IMG/VR virus record: IMGVR_UViG_3300009164_000144
Coordinates: 1 to 42,526 of that record
DNA: 42,526 bases
Strand: one strand, 5' to 3'
Source of the DNA: a virus
A program made the translations under genes and the position numbers. Below the pieces are notes generated by a model. That model searched no databases, was not told where the DNA came from, and saw only the letters and a program-made list of their open reading frames with translations. Of this stretch, positions 36,621 through 42,096 are shown one piece after another (positions within the stretch are counted from its first letter, which is position 1; the number at the start of each line of letters is the position of its first letter).

Positions 36621-36627
36621 TATTTAA
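36621..36627 (-). promoter_or_regulatory. Variant late-promoter-like motif (TTAAATA)
   Basis: - strand GATTAAATACGG, 26 nt before the start at 36595. One mismatch to ATAAATA. Confidence 0.35.
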
Positions 36628-36658
36628 TCAAAAACGGGTTAAAAGTATAGTAGGTATA

Positions 36659-37252
36659 TTAATCTATTAGAAAACCTTTTTTTAGATAGTCTGGGGAAGA
36701 AATAAAACGCAGAGTGTCTGTTTCTTCAACAGCCATATCTTCCCAAACGGGTATAGCTATGCTGTTATTGTAGACAAAATCTGGGTTACCTCTCAGGTGA
36801 ACTTCGATTATTTTGTTGCCAATAAATTCAATGTTGGCATGCTCAAATTTACGTAGCACTGACACTTCCAATGGTATATGATTCAGGTCGCTGACCTTTA
36901 CCCATTTAGAAAAACGATACAAAGGATCATCAGCTTCTCTGAAACCTTCGACTGCTAGCACAGGCACGCCGTAATTATAATCTACACTTATGTGTCTGCC
37001 TGCAAAAATTTCACACCAAAAGTACCCTGCTGGCAGATGATCTGTTGAGTCTTGTATATAACGAACACTGGCACCTATTCCCATTCCTTTAAGATTACTA
37101 ATAGGTCTAACAATATAGTTGCCGGGCGTGGACACAGGAATGCCAGCTGGGCCACACTTATAACCCAATTTCCGAGATAGAATTAATTTATCAAATAGCC
37201 AAAGGTCGTTAACTTCTGCGGCAACCCAAGCCTGTTCATCTGTTGTTATCAT
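36659..37252 (-). CDS. Conserved phage protein, possibly ATP-grasp-like
   Basis: A 197-residue soluble protein. DLWLFDKLILSRKLGYKCGP and YIVRPISNLKGMGIGASVRY resemble the start of an ATP-grasp nucleotide-binding region (a strand with R/K-P followed by a Gly-rich loop), and IEFIGNKIIEVHLRGNPDFV resembles its E-x-H/N-x-R-x-x-P-D-F metal/acceptor section. Proteins with this signature recur in T4-like aquatic phages, but no activity is known. The ATG has no visible ribosome-binding site; an ATAAATA box ends six bases upstream, so the mRNA might be leaderless. Confidence 0.72.
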   Translation of the reverse strand: MITTDEQAWVAAEVNDLWLFDKLILSRKLGYKCGPAGIPVSTPGNYIVRPISNLKGMGIGASVRYIQDSTDHLPAGYFWCEIFAGRHISVDYNYGVPVLAVEGFREADDPLYRFSKWVKVSDLNHIPLEVSVLRKFEHANIEFIGNKIIEVHLRGNPDFVYNNSIAIPVWEDMAVEETDTLRFISSPDYLKKGFLID

Positions 37253-37257
37253 AAAAA

Positions 37258-37264
37258 TATTTAT
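37258..37264 (-). promoter_or_regulatory. Late-promoter-like motif abutting a start codon
   Basis: - strand ACATAAATATTT, ending six bases before the ATG at 37252. With T4-like geometry (start site 6-7 nt after the box) the transcript would begin on or near the ATG itself. Confidence 0.45.
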
Positions 37265-37271
37265 GTCATAA

Positions 37272-37297
37272 AGAAAGGTAGCCTAAACTACCTTTCT
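37272..37297 (-). terminator. Hairpin terminator after the Ala/Val-rich gene
   Basis: A 10-bp stem AGAAAGGTAG / CTACCTTTCT with a 6-nt loop, 44 nt past the stop at 37341. The U-tract is short (TTATG) so efficiency is uncertain. Confidence 0.65.
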
Positions 37298-37340
37298 CGT
37301 TACTTGAACAATTTATTGAATATTTGCCGGAATCCGGAAA

Positions 37341-37997
37341 TTACTTTCCCAATAGTGTATCAACTTTGGCTTCGGCAGCATCTAAACGTGCTTCGATTGC
37401 ATCCAATGCTGGATCTGCTGGGGTAGCAACTGCCTCAACAATTTGTTGTTGTACTTCAGGAGCAACTGTTTCAACACCAGTGGCAGTAGCAATAACTTCA
37501 GCAACTGCGTCGGCAACTTGTTGTGCTACTTCTGGTGCTGGTGCTGGCATGTCAGCAACTGCTTCCATGATAGCGGCTGTAATTGCAACTGGATCTGTTA
37601 CAACTTCTGGCTCTGCGGTAACAACTGCCTGAACTGCGGCTGAAACGATATCAGCAACTTCTTCATGAGCAAGTGGCTCTGCTTCTGCTTGTGCTTGAAC
37701 AACGTCAGCAACAATGTCGGCGGCTGCTGGTACTTCGGCGCTTGGAGAAAGTGCAACTACTTCTGCAACTGCTTCTTCAATGCTTTCAATTGCTTGTGCT
37801 ACTGCTGCAACAATAGCGTCAACGTGTTCTTGAGTTTTTACTGCGATTAATTGATCAACTTGAACTTCAACAATGGATAATCTTGCATCTAATTCGTCAA
37901 TGCTTGTGGCACTGTCGGTGTTAACTTCTGTACCAGTTAGTGTTGCTAACTTGGCTTCTACGGCTACTAATCTTGCGGCTAGGTCTTCTAATCTCAT
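37341..37997 (-). CDS. Ala/Val/Glu-rich low-complexity coiled-coil protein
   Basis: Read from the ATG at 37997 (MRLEDLAARLVAVEAKLATL), with AGGAG upstream, it has 218 residues; the frame extends further but lacks a site. The composition is extreme: Ala, Val, Glu, Asp and Pro dominate and aromatics are nearly absent. The N- and C-termini are near-mirror heptads (LAARLVAVEAKLATL and LDAIEARLDAAEAKVDTLLG), so the ends may pair in a coiled coil with an Ala/Val/Pro-rich central rod (VAEVVALSPSAEVPAAADIV). It could be a spacer or scaffolding protein. A strong leader hairpin precedes it. No family recognised. Confidence 0.72.
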   Translation of the reverse strand: MRLEDLAARLVAVEAKLATLTGTEVNTDSATSIDELDARLSIVEVQVDQLIAVKTQEHVDAIVAAVAQAIESIEEAVAEVVALSPSAEVPAAADIVADVVQAQAEAEPLAHEEVADIVSAAVQAVVTAEPEVVTDPVAITAAIMEAVADMPAPAPEVAQQVADAVAEVIATATGVETVAPEVQQQIVEAVATPADPALDAIEARLDAAEAKVDTLLGK

Positions 37998-38018
37998 AAT
38001 GTGCTCCTGATATTTTGA

Positions 38019-38037
38019 GTGTGTGCATCGCACACAC
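38019..38037 (-). promoter_or_regulatory. Leader hairpin with 8-bp GC-containing stem
   Basis: GTGTGTGC / GCACACAC with a 3-nt loop, 22 nt before the start at 37997, upstream of its ribosome-binding site. May protect the mRNA 5' end. Confidence 0.5.
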
Positions 38038-38077
38038 GTATTTACAGATATAATCATTACACAAGTATTACACTTAG

Positions 38078-38105
38078 AATATTAATGTTTAAATGCATTA
38101 ATATT
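38078..38105. promoter_or_regulatory. 10-nt perfect inverted repeat between divergent genes
   Basis: Arms AATATTAATG (38078-38087) and CATTAATATT (38096-38105), 8-nt spacer, central in the 171-nt divergent region between 37997 and 38169. A plausible operator; AT-rich, so chance is possible. Confidence 0.4.
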
Positions 38106-38143
38106 AAAATTGTGTTACAACCTTAGAAAAATATTTTTAACTA

Positions 38144-38150
38144 ATAAATA
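38144..38150 (+). promoter_or_regulatory. Late-promoter-like motif (ATAAATA), plus strand
   Basis: CTAATAAATACC ends 19 nt before the ATG at 38169; AAGGA follows as ribosome-binding site. It places the rightward membrane-protein gene under the phage late programme. Confidence 0.55.
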
Positions 38151-38168
38151 CCACACAAGGAACACTAT

Positions 38169-38777
38169 ATGTCTATACTGGAAACACTGCGTCAACAGCG
38201 ATGGGACGATCATCGCTACTATCACCATAGTCGTATTAATCAATTCTTACACTTAATCAGTGCTCTATCATTTATAGTAGCCTACATTTATTTGTTTATA
38301 GATCCTGTTGTGAGTGCTTATATAGCATGGTTAATTTCCATGACTACACGTCAAGCAGGTCATTTCTTTTTTGAACCCAAAGATTACGACACTTATAATC
38401 AGGCTACACAAGATCATAAAGAAGCCATTAAAATTGGATATAATCTTAAACGAAAAAGAGTATTGATTGCTTGTTGGTTAGCAGTTCCGTTGCTAGCATA
38501 TTTTGATGCAGCATTGTTTAACTTTGTCATGCCAGATGCTGCGCCGGACACATTATTAGATAGAATTGGTTGGGGATGGTTATGGTTAGGACTGGCCGCT
38601 GTTGTGTTTCGTATGATACAACTTACTGCTATACAAAGTCGCCGTGTCGCATTGGTATGGTGTATTAAGATATTAACAGATCCATTCCACGATGCAATTA
38701 TATATCGCAAGAGTCCTATATATTTAATGCAGGGACAATTGATTGATCCTGATCTAAGACAAGACTACGAAGATTAG
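38169..38777 (+). CDS. Polytopic membrane protein, possibly host-derived
   Basis: A 202-residue protein with about four hydrophobic segments (roughly 30-50, 53-60, 97-115 and 132-152). The N-terminal third carries clustered histidines and asparagine (RYYHHSRINQFLHL) and then RQAGHFFFEPKDYDTYNQAT. The H...N...H and GH-FFE arrangement faintly recalls Mpo1-like (DUF962) dioxygenases and other His-box membrane enzymes of lipid metabolism, but I cannot assign it. The text reads like a cellular membrane protein rather than a typical phage one. It ends tail-to-tail with the agt gene (4-base overlap), next to lipid-remodelling genes, so a membrane-lipid role would make sense. Confidence 0.82.
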   Translation: MSILETLRQQRWDDHRYYHHSRINQFLHLISALSFIVAYIYLFIDPVVSAYIAWLISMTTRQAGHFFFEPKDYDTYNQATQDHKEAIKIGYNLKRKRVLIACWLAVPLLAYFDAALFNFVMPDAAPDTLLDRIGWGWLWLGLAAVVFRMIQLTAIQSRRVALVWCIKILTDPFHDAIIYRKSPIYLMQGQLIDPDLRQDYED

Positions 38778-39778
38778 AGTGGGGTAAGATTGTCTCGGAA
38801 TATATTCCAGGCATTATCCCAACTCCAACGTTGGCTACCTTGTAGTACTACGTCTCTGTTCAATCCCAAACAGCGATGCACAGCAGTGGCAAGGTCTTGG
38901 TCCGTGAATCCAGTAACACCCTGATCAACTACATCCAATGGACCTTGAACTGGGTAAGCAGCAACTGGTGTGCCGCATGCCATAGCTTCAATCATTACAA
39001 TGCCGAATGTTTCCCACTTGCTAGGGAACACAAAGACATCGGCCATCGCATAATATTTTGCTAATTCTTTACCAGTTTTAAATCCTACAAACTCTACATC
39101 AGGATATAACTTTTCTAATCTAGCACGGTCAGGTCCATCACCTACTAGTATTTTAGTAGCGTTAGGATAATCTAAACTACAAAAAACATCTAAGTTCTTT
39201 TCTGGACTTACTCTACAAACGCAAAGTAGTATTGGACCATTAACTACAGTATCGGTTCTATAACTAGGATTGAATATATCTCTATCAACACCGCGTGTCC
39301 ATGATTTGATATCTCCCCAGAATCCGTTATCTTTAAGTTCTTTGACCATACTATCAGTAGTGGTCAATACACGACCACTATGTTTATGAAACCAACGAAC
39401 GTACTTCCAAGTAATAGATTCAGGAATACCTAAAACGTTTTTCAACCCCTCAGGAAATTTAGTATGGTAAGCAGTATTGTACCTACGATGGTGCCGGTCA
39501 AGATAAAATCTAGCGTACAGACCAAGAGGACCTTCTGTGGCGATATGTATATAATCCGGAGCCACCTTCCTAATCTTTTTCCCAATTTGCCAGGGAGCCG
39601 AAATTTTAATCTCACGGTAGCCTGGGCAACTAACATGTAAGAACTCCAGGGGAGTAAGGAATACAACATTATAACCGTCCAGAATCGCACGTGCCTGAAT
39701 ATTCTTATACGTAGTGACAACGCCATTTATTTGCTCCGGTAAATTATCAGTAATGATTAAGATTGTTTTTTTGTACAT
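38774..39778 (-). CDS. agt: Diacylglycerol glycosyltransferase Agt-like (GT4), phosphate-starvation lipid remodelling
   Basis: A 334-residue GT-B glycosyltransferase. It begins KKTILIITDNLPEQINGVVT (the N-terminal fold with NGVV at 18-21). HIATEGPLGLYARFY and YHTKFPEG are the acceptor-side motifs, CRVSPEKNLDVF (188-199) is the linker motif, and FPSKWETFGIVMIEAMACG carries the donor-site E-x7-E pair at Glu256 and Glu264. The whole pattern matches Agt of alphaproteobacteria, which makes mono-glucosyl or glucuronosyl diacylglycerol when phosphate is scarce. Neighbour plcP supplies diacylglycerol. Sugar donor cannot be read. Start has AGAAGG five bases upstream. Not a usual phage gene; likely taken from a bacterium. 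Confidence 0.83.
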   Translation of the reverse strand: MYKKTILIITDNLPEQINGVVTTYKNIQARAILDGYNVVFLTPLEFLHVSCPGYREIKISAPWQIGKKIRKVAPDYIHIATEGPLGLYARFYLDRHHRRYNTAYHTKFPEGLKNVLGIPESITWKYVRWFHKHSGRVLTTTDSMVKELKDNGFWGDIKSWTRGVDRDIFNPSYRTDTVVNGPILLCVCRVSPEKNLDVFCSLDYPNATKILVGDGPDRARLEKLYPDVEFVGFKTGKELAKYYAMADVFVFPSKWETFGIVMIEAMACGTPVAAYPVQGPLDVVDQGVTGFTDQDLATAVHRCLGLNRDVVLQGSQRWSWDNAWNIFRDNLTPL

Positions 39779-39909
39779 ACACCTTCTACTTTAAAATTTT
39801 TAAACTTTAATTCAAACTTCATTGATCCTAGGGCTACCTCGCAACTTATTTTATCTTTAAATTCAAGCTCTATCCTACCCGGTTGATCAGCGGGATTGTT
39901 TATGTGCAT
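39757..39909 (-). CDS. Possible 50-residue gene bridging plcP and agt
   Basis: An ATG at 39909 opens a 50-codon frame ending in TAA at 39757-39759. It overlaps the plcP end by 23 bases and the agt start by 22, filling the 108-nt gap exactly as coupled phage genes do. The peptide (MHINNPADQPGRIELEFKDK, then CEVALGSMKFELKFKNFKVE) alternates hydrophobic and charged residues like a small beta protein. No ribosome-binding site is evident and no family is recognised; it could be chance. Confidence 0.4.
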   Translation of the reverse strand: MHINNPADQPGRIELEFKDKISCEVALGSMKFELKFKNFKVEGVCTKKQS

Positions 39910-40681
39910 GGCTATTAGTATTAGAGTCCACATTATCGTTTTCCTGTGTCCAAGTTATTATTTCCCACTTACCATCGTGATGTTCTACTAGTGCTGTACA
40001 ACTTTCAACCCAGTCACCATCATTCATATAAGTGATGCCATCTATTTCTTTAATCTCAGCATGATGTATATGCCCGCATATTACGCCATCATACCCTCTC
40101 TTCTTACAGTAGTTAGCAAGATTATGTTCAAAGTGAAAAATAAAATCGACAGCTTTTTTAACGCGATGTTTTAAATATTGACTCAGACTAAAATAACCAA
40201 AACCTAATTTATGTCTTACCCAGTTAAATCTGGTATTCCAAATTAAAATAATATCATAGGCAGTGTCACCTAAGAATGCTATCCATGGAGCCAAGCGGGT
40301 TATCCCATCAAACATATCCCCATGCACTACAAGATAGTGTTTGCCATCAGCACCTATATGTTCTATTTGATTGTGTATCTCAACGAGTCCAAAACTGAAC
40401 CCATATGGTATCATCGGGCGCAAGAATTCGTCATGATTTCCTGCAATATAAACGACACGAGTACCACGTTTAGCATGACCGAGAACACGACGGACCACAT
40501 TAGTGTGGCTCTGTTTCCATCTCCATTTGTTTTGTTGGATTCTCCAGGCATCAATTATGTCTCCTACAAGGTATAAAGTGTCGCTGGAATTGTGCTTGAG
40601 AAAATTATTGAGTTGATCTGCCTTAGAATCCCTGGTACCGAGGTGAACATCGCTGACGAAGATAGATCGGTATGTCTTCAT
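39887..40681 (-). CDS. plcP: PlcP-like phospholipase C (metallophosphatase), phosphate-starvation lipid remodelling
   Basis: A 264-residue calcineurin-like metallophosphoesterase related to LpxH-type UDP-diacylglucosamine hydrolases. Metal ligands are intact: SDVHLGTRDS (Asp11, His13), VGDIIDAW (Asp41), AGNHDEFLRP (Asn82, His83), VVHGDMFD (His120) and ICGHIHHAEI (His204, His206). The C-terminal MNDGDWVESCTALVEHHDGK is the signature of the PlcP group, which removes the headgroup from phosphatidylcholine, -ethanolamine or -glycerol under phosphate starvation, leaving diacylglycerol. LpxH proper lacks that section. It is the first gene of the plcP-agt pair; a Pho-box-like element lies 33-50 nt upstream. 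Ribosome-binding site weak (GGTAA or TTGG). Confidence 0.83.
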   Translation of the reverse strand: MKTYRSIFVSDVHLGTRDSKADQLNNFLKHNSSDTLYLVGDIIDAWRIQQNKWRWKQSHTNVVRRVLGHAKRGTRVVYIAGNHDEFLRPMIPYGFSFGLVEIHNQIEHIGADGKHYLVVHGDMFDGITRLAPWIAFLGDTAYDIILIWNTRFNWVRHKLGFGYFSLSQYLKHRVKKAVDFIFHFEHNLANYCKKRGYDGVICGHIHHAEIKEIDGITYMNDGDWVESCTALVEHHDGKWEIITWTQENDNVDSNTNSHAHKQSR

Positions 40682-40713
40682 ACCAATATTTACCCGTCTA
40701 ATTAATTTTAAAT

Positions 40714-40731
40714 ATTACACTTATGTTACAT
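40714..40731 (-). promoter_or_regulatory. Pho-box-like direct repeat upstream of plcP
   Basis: On the - strand: ATGTAAC-ATAA-GTGTAAT, two 7-nt repeats separated by 4 nt, which is the PhoB-box geometry (consensus CTGTCAT-N4-CTGTCAT; TGT and the following A are kept in both). -10-like TAATTA follows after 9 nt. The match is imperfect and the DNA is AT-rich. Confidence 0.4.
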
Positions 40732-40732
40732 A

Positions 40733-40755
40733 AGAAGAAACCCGCCGAAGCGGGT
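40733..40755 (-). terminator. Intrinsic terminator after the tmRNA
   Basis: A CCCGC / GCGGG stem closed by a stable TTCG tetraloop on the - strand, followed by TTTCTTCTT. It ends the tmRNA transcript, directly before the plcP promoter region. Confidence 0.85.
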
Positions 40756-40759
40756 CCTT

Positions 40760-41046
40760 GCTATTTTTGGTGACAAGGTATAACTACCTCGGGTCTAGCA
40801 ATCAAGCGGCTAGTAAAACTGCTGAGTCATTAGCGGCTTGACGTCCAAAACGGAAGTTTTTGCCCATAGTAACTTTTACAGTACCTGTTGTATTTGCGTT
40901 TGCATTTACGGATTTTGCGTCTGCAACCAAGCTTCGTCTTTCTATGCTATGAGCATAGCGACTAAAGTTACCTTAGTCCTGCGGCTTCTGCATTGCCGAG
41001 CTGTCCACTCATTTACTTGTTGCTCTGTCGAAACCAGGGCAGGCCC
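40760..41046 (-). ncRNA. ssrA: Permuted tmRNA, coding (mRNA-like) piece
   Basis: The 5' half of a tmRNA, encoded downstream of its own 3' half. It begins at 41046 with GGGCCTG, which pairs fully (one G-U) with the 3' acceptor strand CAGGTCC at 41210-41216. It then has CCCTGGTTTCGACAGAG, matching the conserved CTGGATTCGAC of the tmRNA 5' end. Downstream are hairpin/pseudoknot-like segments (GACTAAGG / CTTTAGTC and CTATGC / GCATAG), a tag reading frame ending in LAA before TGA (40802-40804), and a final helix. A segment ATAGCAA at about 40761-40767 can pair with TTGCTGT in the acceptor piece, as expected for two-piece tmRNA. The 3' end is approximate. Confidence 0.85.
40802..40903 (-). other. 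tmRNA proteolysis-tag reading frame
   Basis: From GCA at 40903 (context GTAAAT-GCAAACG, like the E. coli GCAAACG resume codon) 33 codons run to TGA at 40802-40804. The tag would start ANANTTGTVKV, contain NFRFGRQAANDS, and end AVLLAA. The last ten codons alone (40805-40834, ANDSAVLLAA) mimic the classical 10-residue AND...LAA tag, so the resume codon could also be there. Confidence 0.6.
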
Positions 41047-41059
41047 ATCAAAAAGAAAC

Positions 41060-41194
41060 TTACCATTTACCAATTGGACAATGTGCAAATGGTATTAAAG
41101 TTTTAGCCGGCATGTAACATCCGCACTTGTTGCAAACTTTTCGATCAGTATCAAAATGCTCACATACTATACAAATTGTGTACTTGTCGTTCAT
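41060..41194 (-). CDS. 44-residue Cys-rich protein inside the tmRNA intervening segment
   Basis: A complete gene between the two tmRNA pieces: AAAAAGGA starts right after the acceptor CCA, the ATG is at 41194, and TAA (41060-41062) ends 13 nt before the coding piece. The protein MNDKYTICIVCEHF, then VCNKCGCYMPAKTLI, ending FAHCPIGKW, has six Cys and two His arranged as C-x2-C ... C-x2-C-x-C ... C, a likely zinc ribbon. The C-terminal CP-x-x-KW ending occurs in small Cys-rich proteins of T4-like phages; function unknown. To be translated it must be read from the tmRNA precursor or from the excised spacer. Confidence 0.82.
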   Translation of the reverse strand: MNDKYTICIVCEHFDTDRKVCNKCGCYMPAKTLIPFAHCPIGKW

Positions 41195-41205
41195 GAATTC
41201 CTTTT

Positions 41206-41285
41206 TGGTGGACCTGGCGGGAGTCGAACCCGCGTCCAGAACACTTTTCTCTTTGCTTCATACAGCAATAACTTTTATTTATCTC
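41206..41285 (-). ncRNA. ssrA: Permuted tmRNA, acceptor piece (3' half)
   Basis: On the - strand this ends ...GTTCTGGACGCGGG, the T-arm GCGGGTTCGACTCCCGC (41217-41233), CAGGTCC (41210-41216), discriminator A and CCA (41206-41208). It matches the 3' end of E. coli tmRNA (GTTCGGACGCGGGTTC, CTCCCGCCAG, CCACCA) almost base for base. Upstream, TTGCTGT can pair with the coding piece. Because the 5' half lies downstream rather than upstream, the gene is circularly permuted, as in alphaproteobacteria, some betaproteobacteria and cyanobacteria. The 5' boundary is estimated; the preceding gene's stop codon is at 41290. Confidence 0.9.
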
Positions 41286-41289
41286 CAAA

Positions 41290-41526
41290 TCAATGTCTCA
41301 CAGCAAACATACTGCTGATCATTGCTCTTACTAAAACTAAATCACTTTCACATGTAACTTCTATAGGTTCATCAAGATCTTCATCATCTTCCCATGCTTC
41401 CTTTGGAAACTGTAAAAAAGTAAAGATAGTTCTAAAGGTCACAGTCCTGCCTTGCGTGTAAGCCAACTCTATCACATCCACTATAGAATTCACCACCTGC
41501 TGTGTCTTGAAATCTAGCGGAGTCAT
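41290..41526 (-). CDS. Small acidic phage protein of unknown function
   Basis: A 78-residue soluble protein starting MTPLDFKTQQVVNSIVDVIE. A helical first half is followed by an acidic segment (EAWEDDEDLDEPIEVTC) and a C-terminal helix (LVLVRAMISSMFAVRH). The stop lies about 5 nt before the estimated 5' end of the tmRNA acceptor piece, so tmRNA is probably transcribed with this gene. Weak ribosome-binding site. No family recognised. Confidence 0.7.
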   Translation of the reverse strand: MTPLDFKTQQVVNSIVDVIELAYTQGRTVTFRTIFTFLQFPKEAWEDDEDLDEPIEVTCESDLVLVRAMISSMFAVRH

Positions 41527-41531
41527 GGTAG

Positions 41532-41723
41532 TTAATTAAATGTCATGTGCCCGGTTGCATACAGCACAGCCATCACAGGACCTGCAATATGCTCGCCAAT
41601 CTCATACAGTGCCCACACAGTCAAGGCCACTGCCCACCACGGATTTGATTCTGCTTTTTGTCCTAACCACATGAAAAACTTGCCATGTGCTTGACCAATT
41701 TTATTTGCTAATCGGACTATCAT
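41532..41723 (-). CDS. Small membrane protein
   Basis: Read from the ATG at 41723 (MIVRLANKIGQAHGKFFMWL), which overlaps the upstream TGA by four bases (ATGA), it has 63 residues. A basic amphipathic N-terminus is followed by one or two short hydrophobic helices (WWAVALTVWALYEIGEHIAG, VMAVLYATGH). It is of a size and type common in T4-like aquatic phages; function unknown. Confidence 0.72.
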   Translation of the reverse strand: MIVRLANKIGQAHGKFFMWLGQKAESNPWWAVALTVWALYEIGEHIAGPVMAVLYATGHMTFN

Positions 41724-42064
41724 TGTGTTTGATAGCAACTACGCTCACGATAAATTGAACCATCGGCTACTTGGATTTCTTTCCATTCAGAGCATACAGT
41801 CTGACGACTAACAAGACTTCGATCTATGTAAATGGTTTGCGGCCGCACATACATCGGTTGTGGTCGCACATACCCAAATAACCTACTATCTCTTTCCATT
41901 TCCATAACTGTTTGTGGTCGTATATATACTGGTTGCGCTTCACGTGCAATGATTGCACCTGCAATACCACCAATGATCAACGGCCCAACCCAATCGTTTC
42001 GCCCTTGCGCAAAAGACAATGTTACCACACTTGCCAAAATTGTTGCAATTACTAATTTTTTCAT
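41720..42064 (-). CDS. Exported Gly-zipper / RPQ-repeat protein
   Basis: Read from the ATG at 42064 (MKKLVIATILASVVTLSFAQ), with GGAGATTCC upstream, it has 114 residues: a Sec signal peptide cleaved after SFA, a short glycine-zipper helix (GPLIIGGIAGAIIA), then VYIRPQT / YVRPQPMYVRPQTIYI repeats and a C-terminal Cys pair (VCSEWKEIQ and RERSCYQTQ). The RPQ repeats are interrupted by MEMERDSRLFG, encoded by a 29-bp stretch shared with the tail-assembly gene at 23702-24232. A canonical TATAAATA late promoter lies 23 nt upstream. Probably a periplasmic or outer-membrane protein; role unknown. Confidence 0.78.
   Translation of the reverse strand: MKKLVIATILASVVTLSFAQGRNDWVGPLIIGGIAGAIIAREAQPVYIRPQTVMEMERDSRLFGYVRPQPMYVRPQTIYIDRSLVSRQTVCSEWKEIQVADGSIYRERSCYQTQ
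41878..41906. repeat. 29-bp dispersed repeat, copy 2
   Basis: Differs from 23903-23931 at a single base. It sits between RPQ repeats in the exported protein gene and looks inserted there. Confidence 0.85.
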
Positions 42065-42086
42065 TGGAATCTCCAAGTTAATAAAG

Positions 42087-42094
42087 TATTTATA
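42087..42094 (-). promoter_or_regulatory. Canonical T4 late promoter (TATAAATA)
   Basis: - strand TATAAATACTTT, an exact match to the T4 late consensus, 23 nt before the start at 42064. It is inside the gap before the next gene's end (42097). Confidence 0.72.
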
Positions 42095-42096
42095 AA

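Noticed and set aside
39887-40681. Annotation as LpxH (lipid A biosynthesis)
   Set aside because: The metallophosphatase core fits both, but the HIHHAEI...NDGDWVESCTA...EHHDG ending and the adjacent Agt are features of PlcP.
40955-40985. TAGTC-GCT resume-like site with a five-codon tag (AMLIA, stop TAG)
   Set aside because: The preceding TAGTC resembles E. coli, but the sequence forms hairpin arms (CTATGC / GCATAG) and a five-residue tag without an LAA/VAA end is implausible.
40838-41098. Plus-strand 86-residue frame over the tmRNA coding piece
   Set aside because: Lies antisense to the tmRNA and the Cys-rich microgene, without ribosome-binding site or recognisable motif.
41206-41240. Ordinary tRNA, or an attachment-site remnant of a tmRNA
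   Set aside because: The T-arm and CCA look tRNA-like, but there is no anticodon arm upstream; the downstream segment matches a tmRNA 5' half, so it is not a fragment. No integrase or second att copy was seen.
41127-41461. Plus-strand frames across the tmRNA acceptor piece (including a phrase GGSRTRVQ)
   Set aside because: This phrase is the usual false translation of a tRNA/tmRNA T-arm; the RNA explanation is far stronger.
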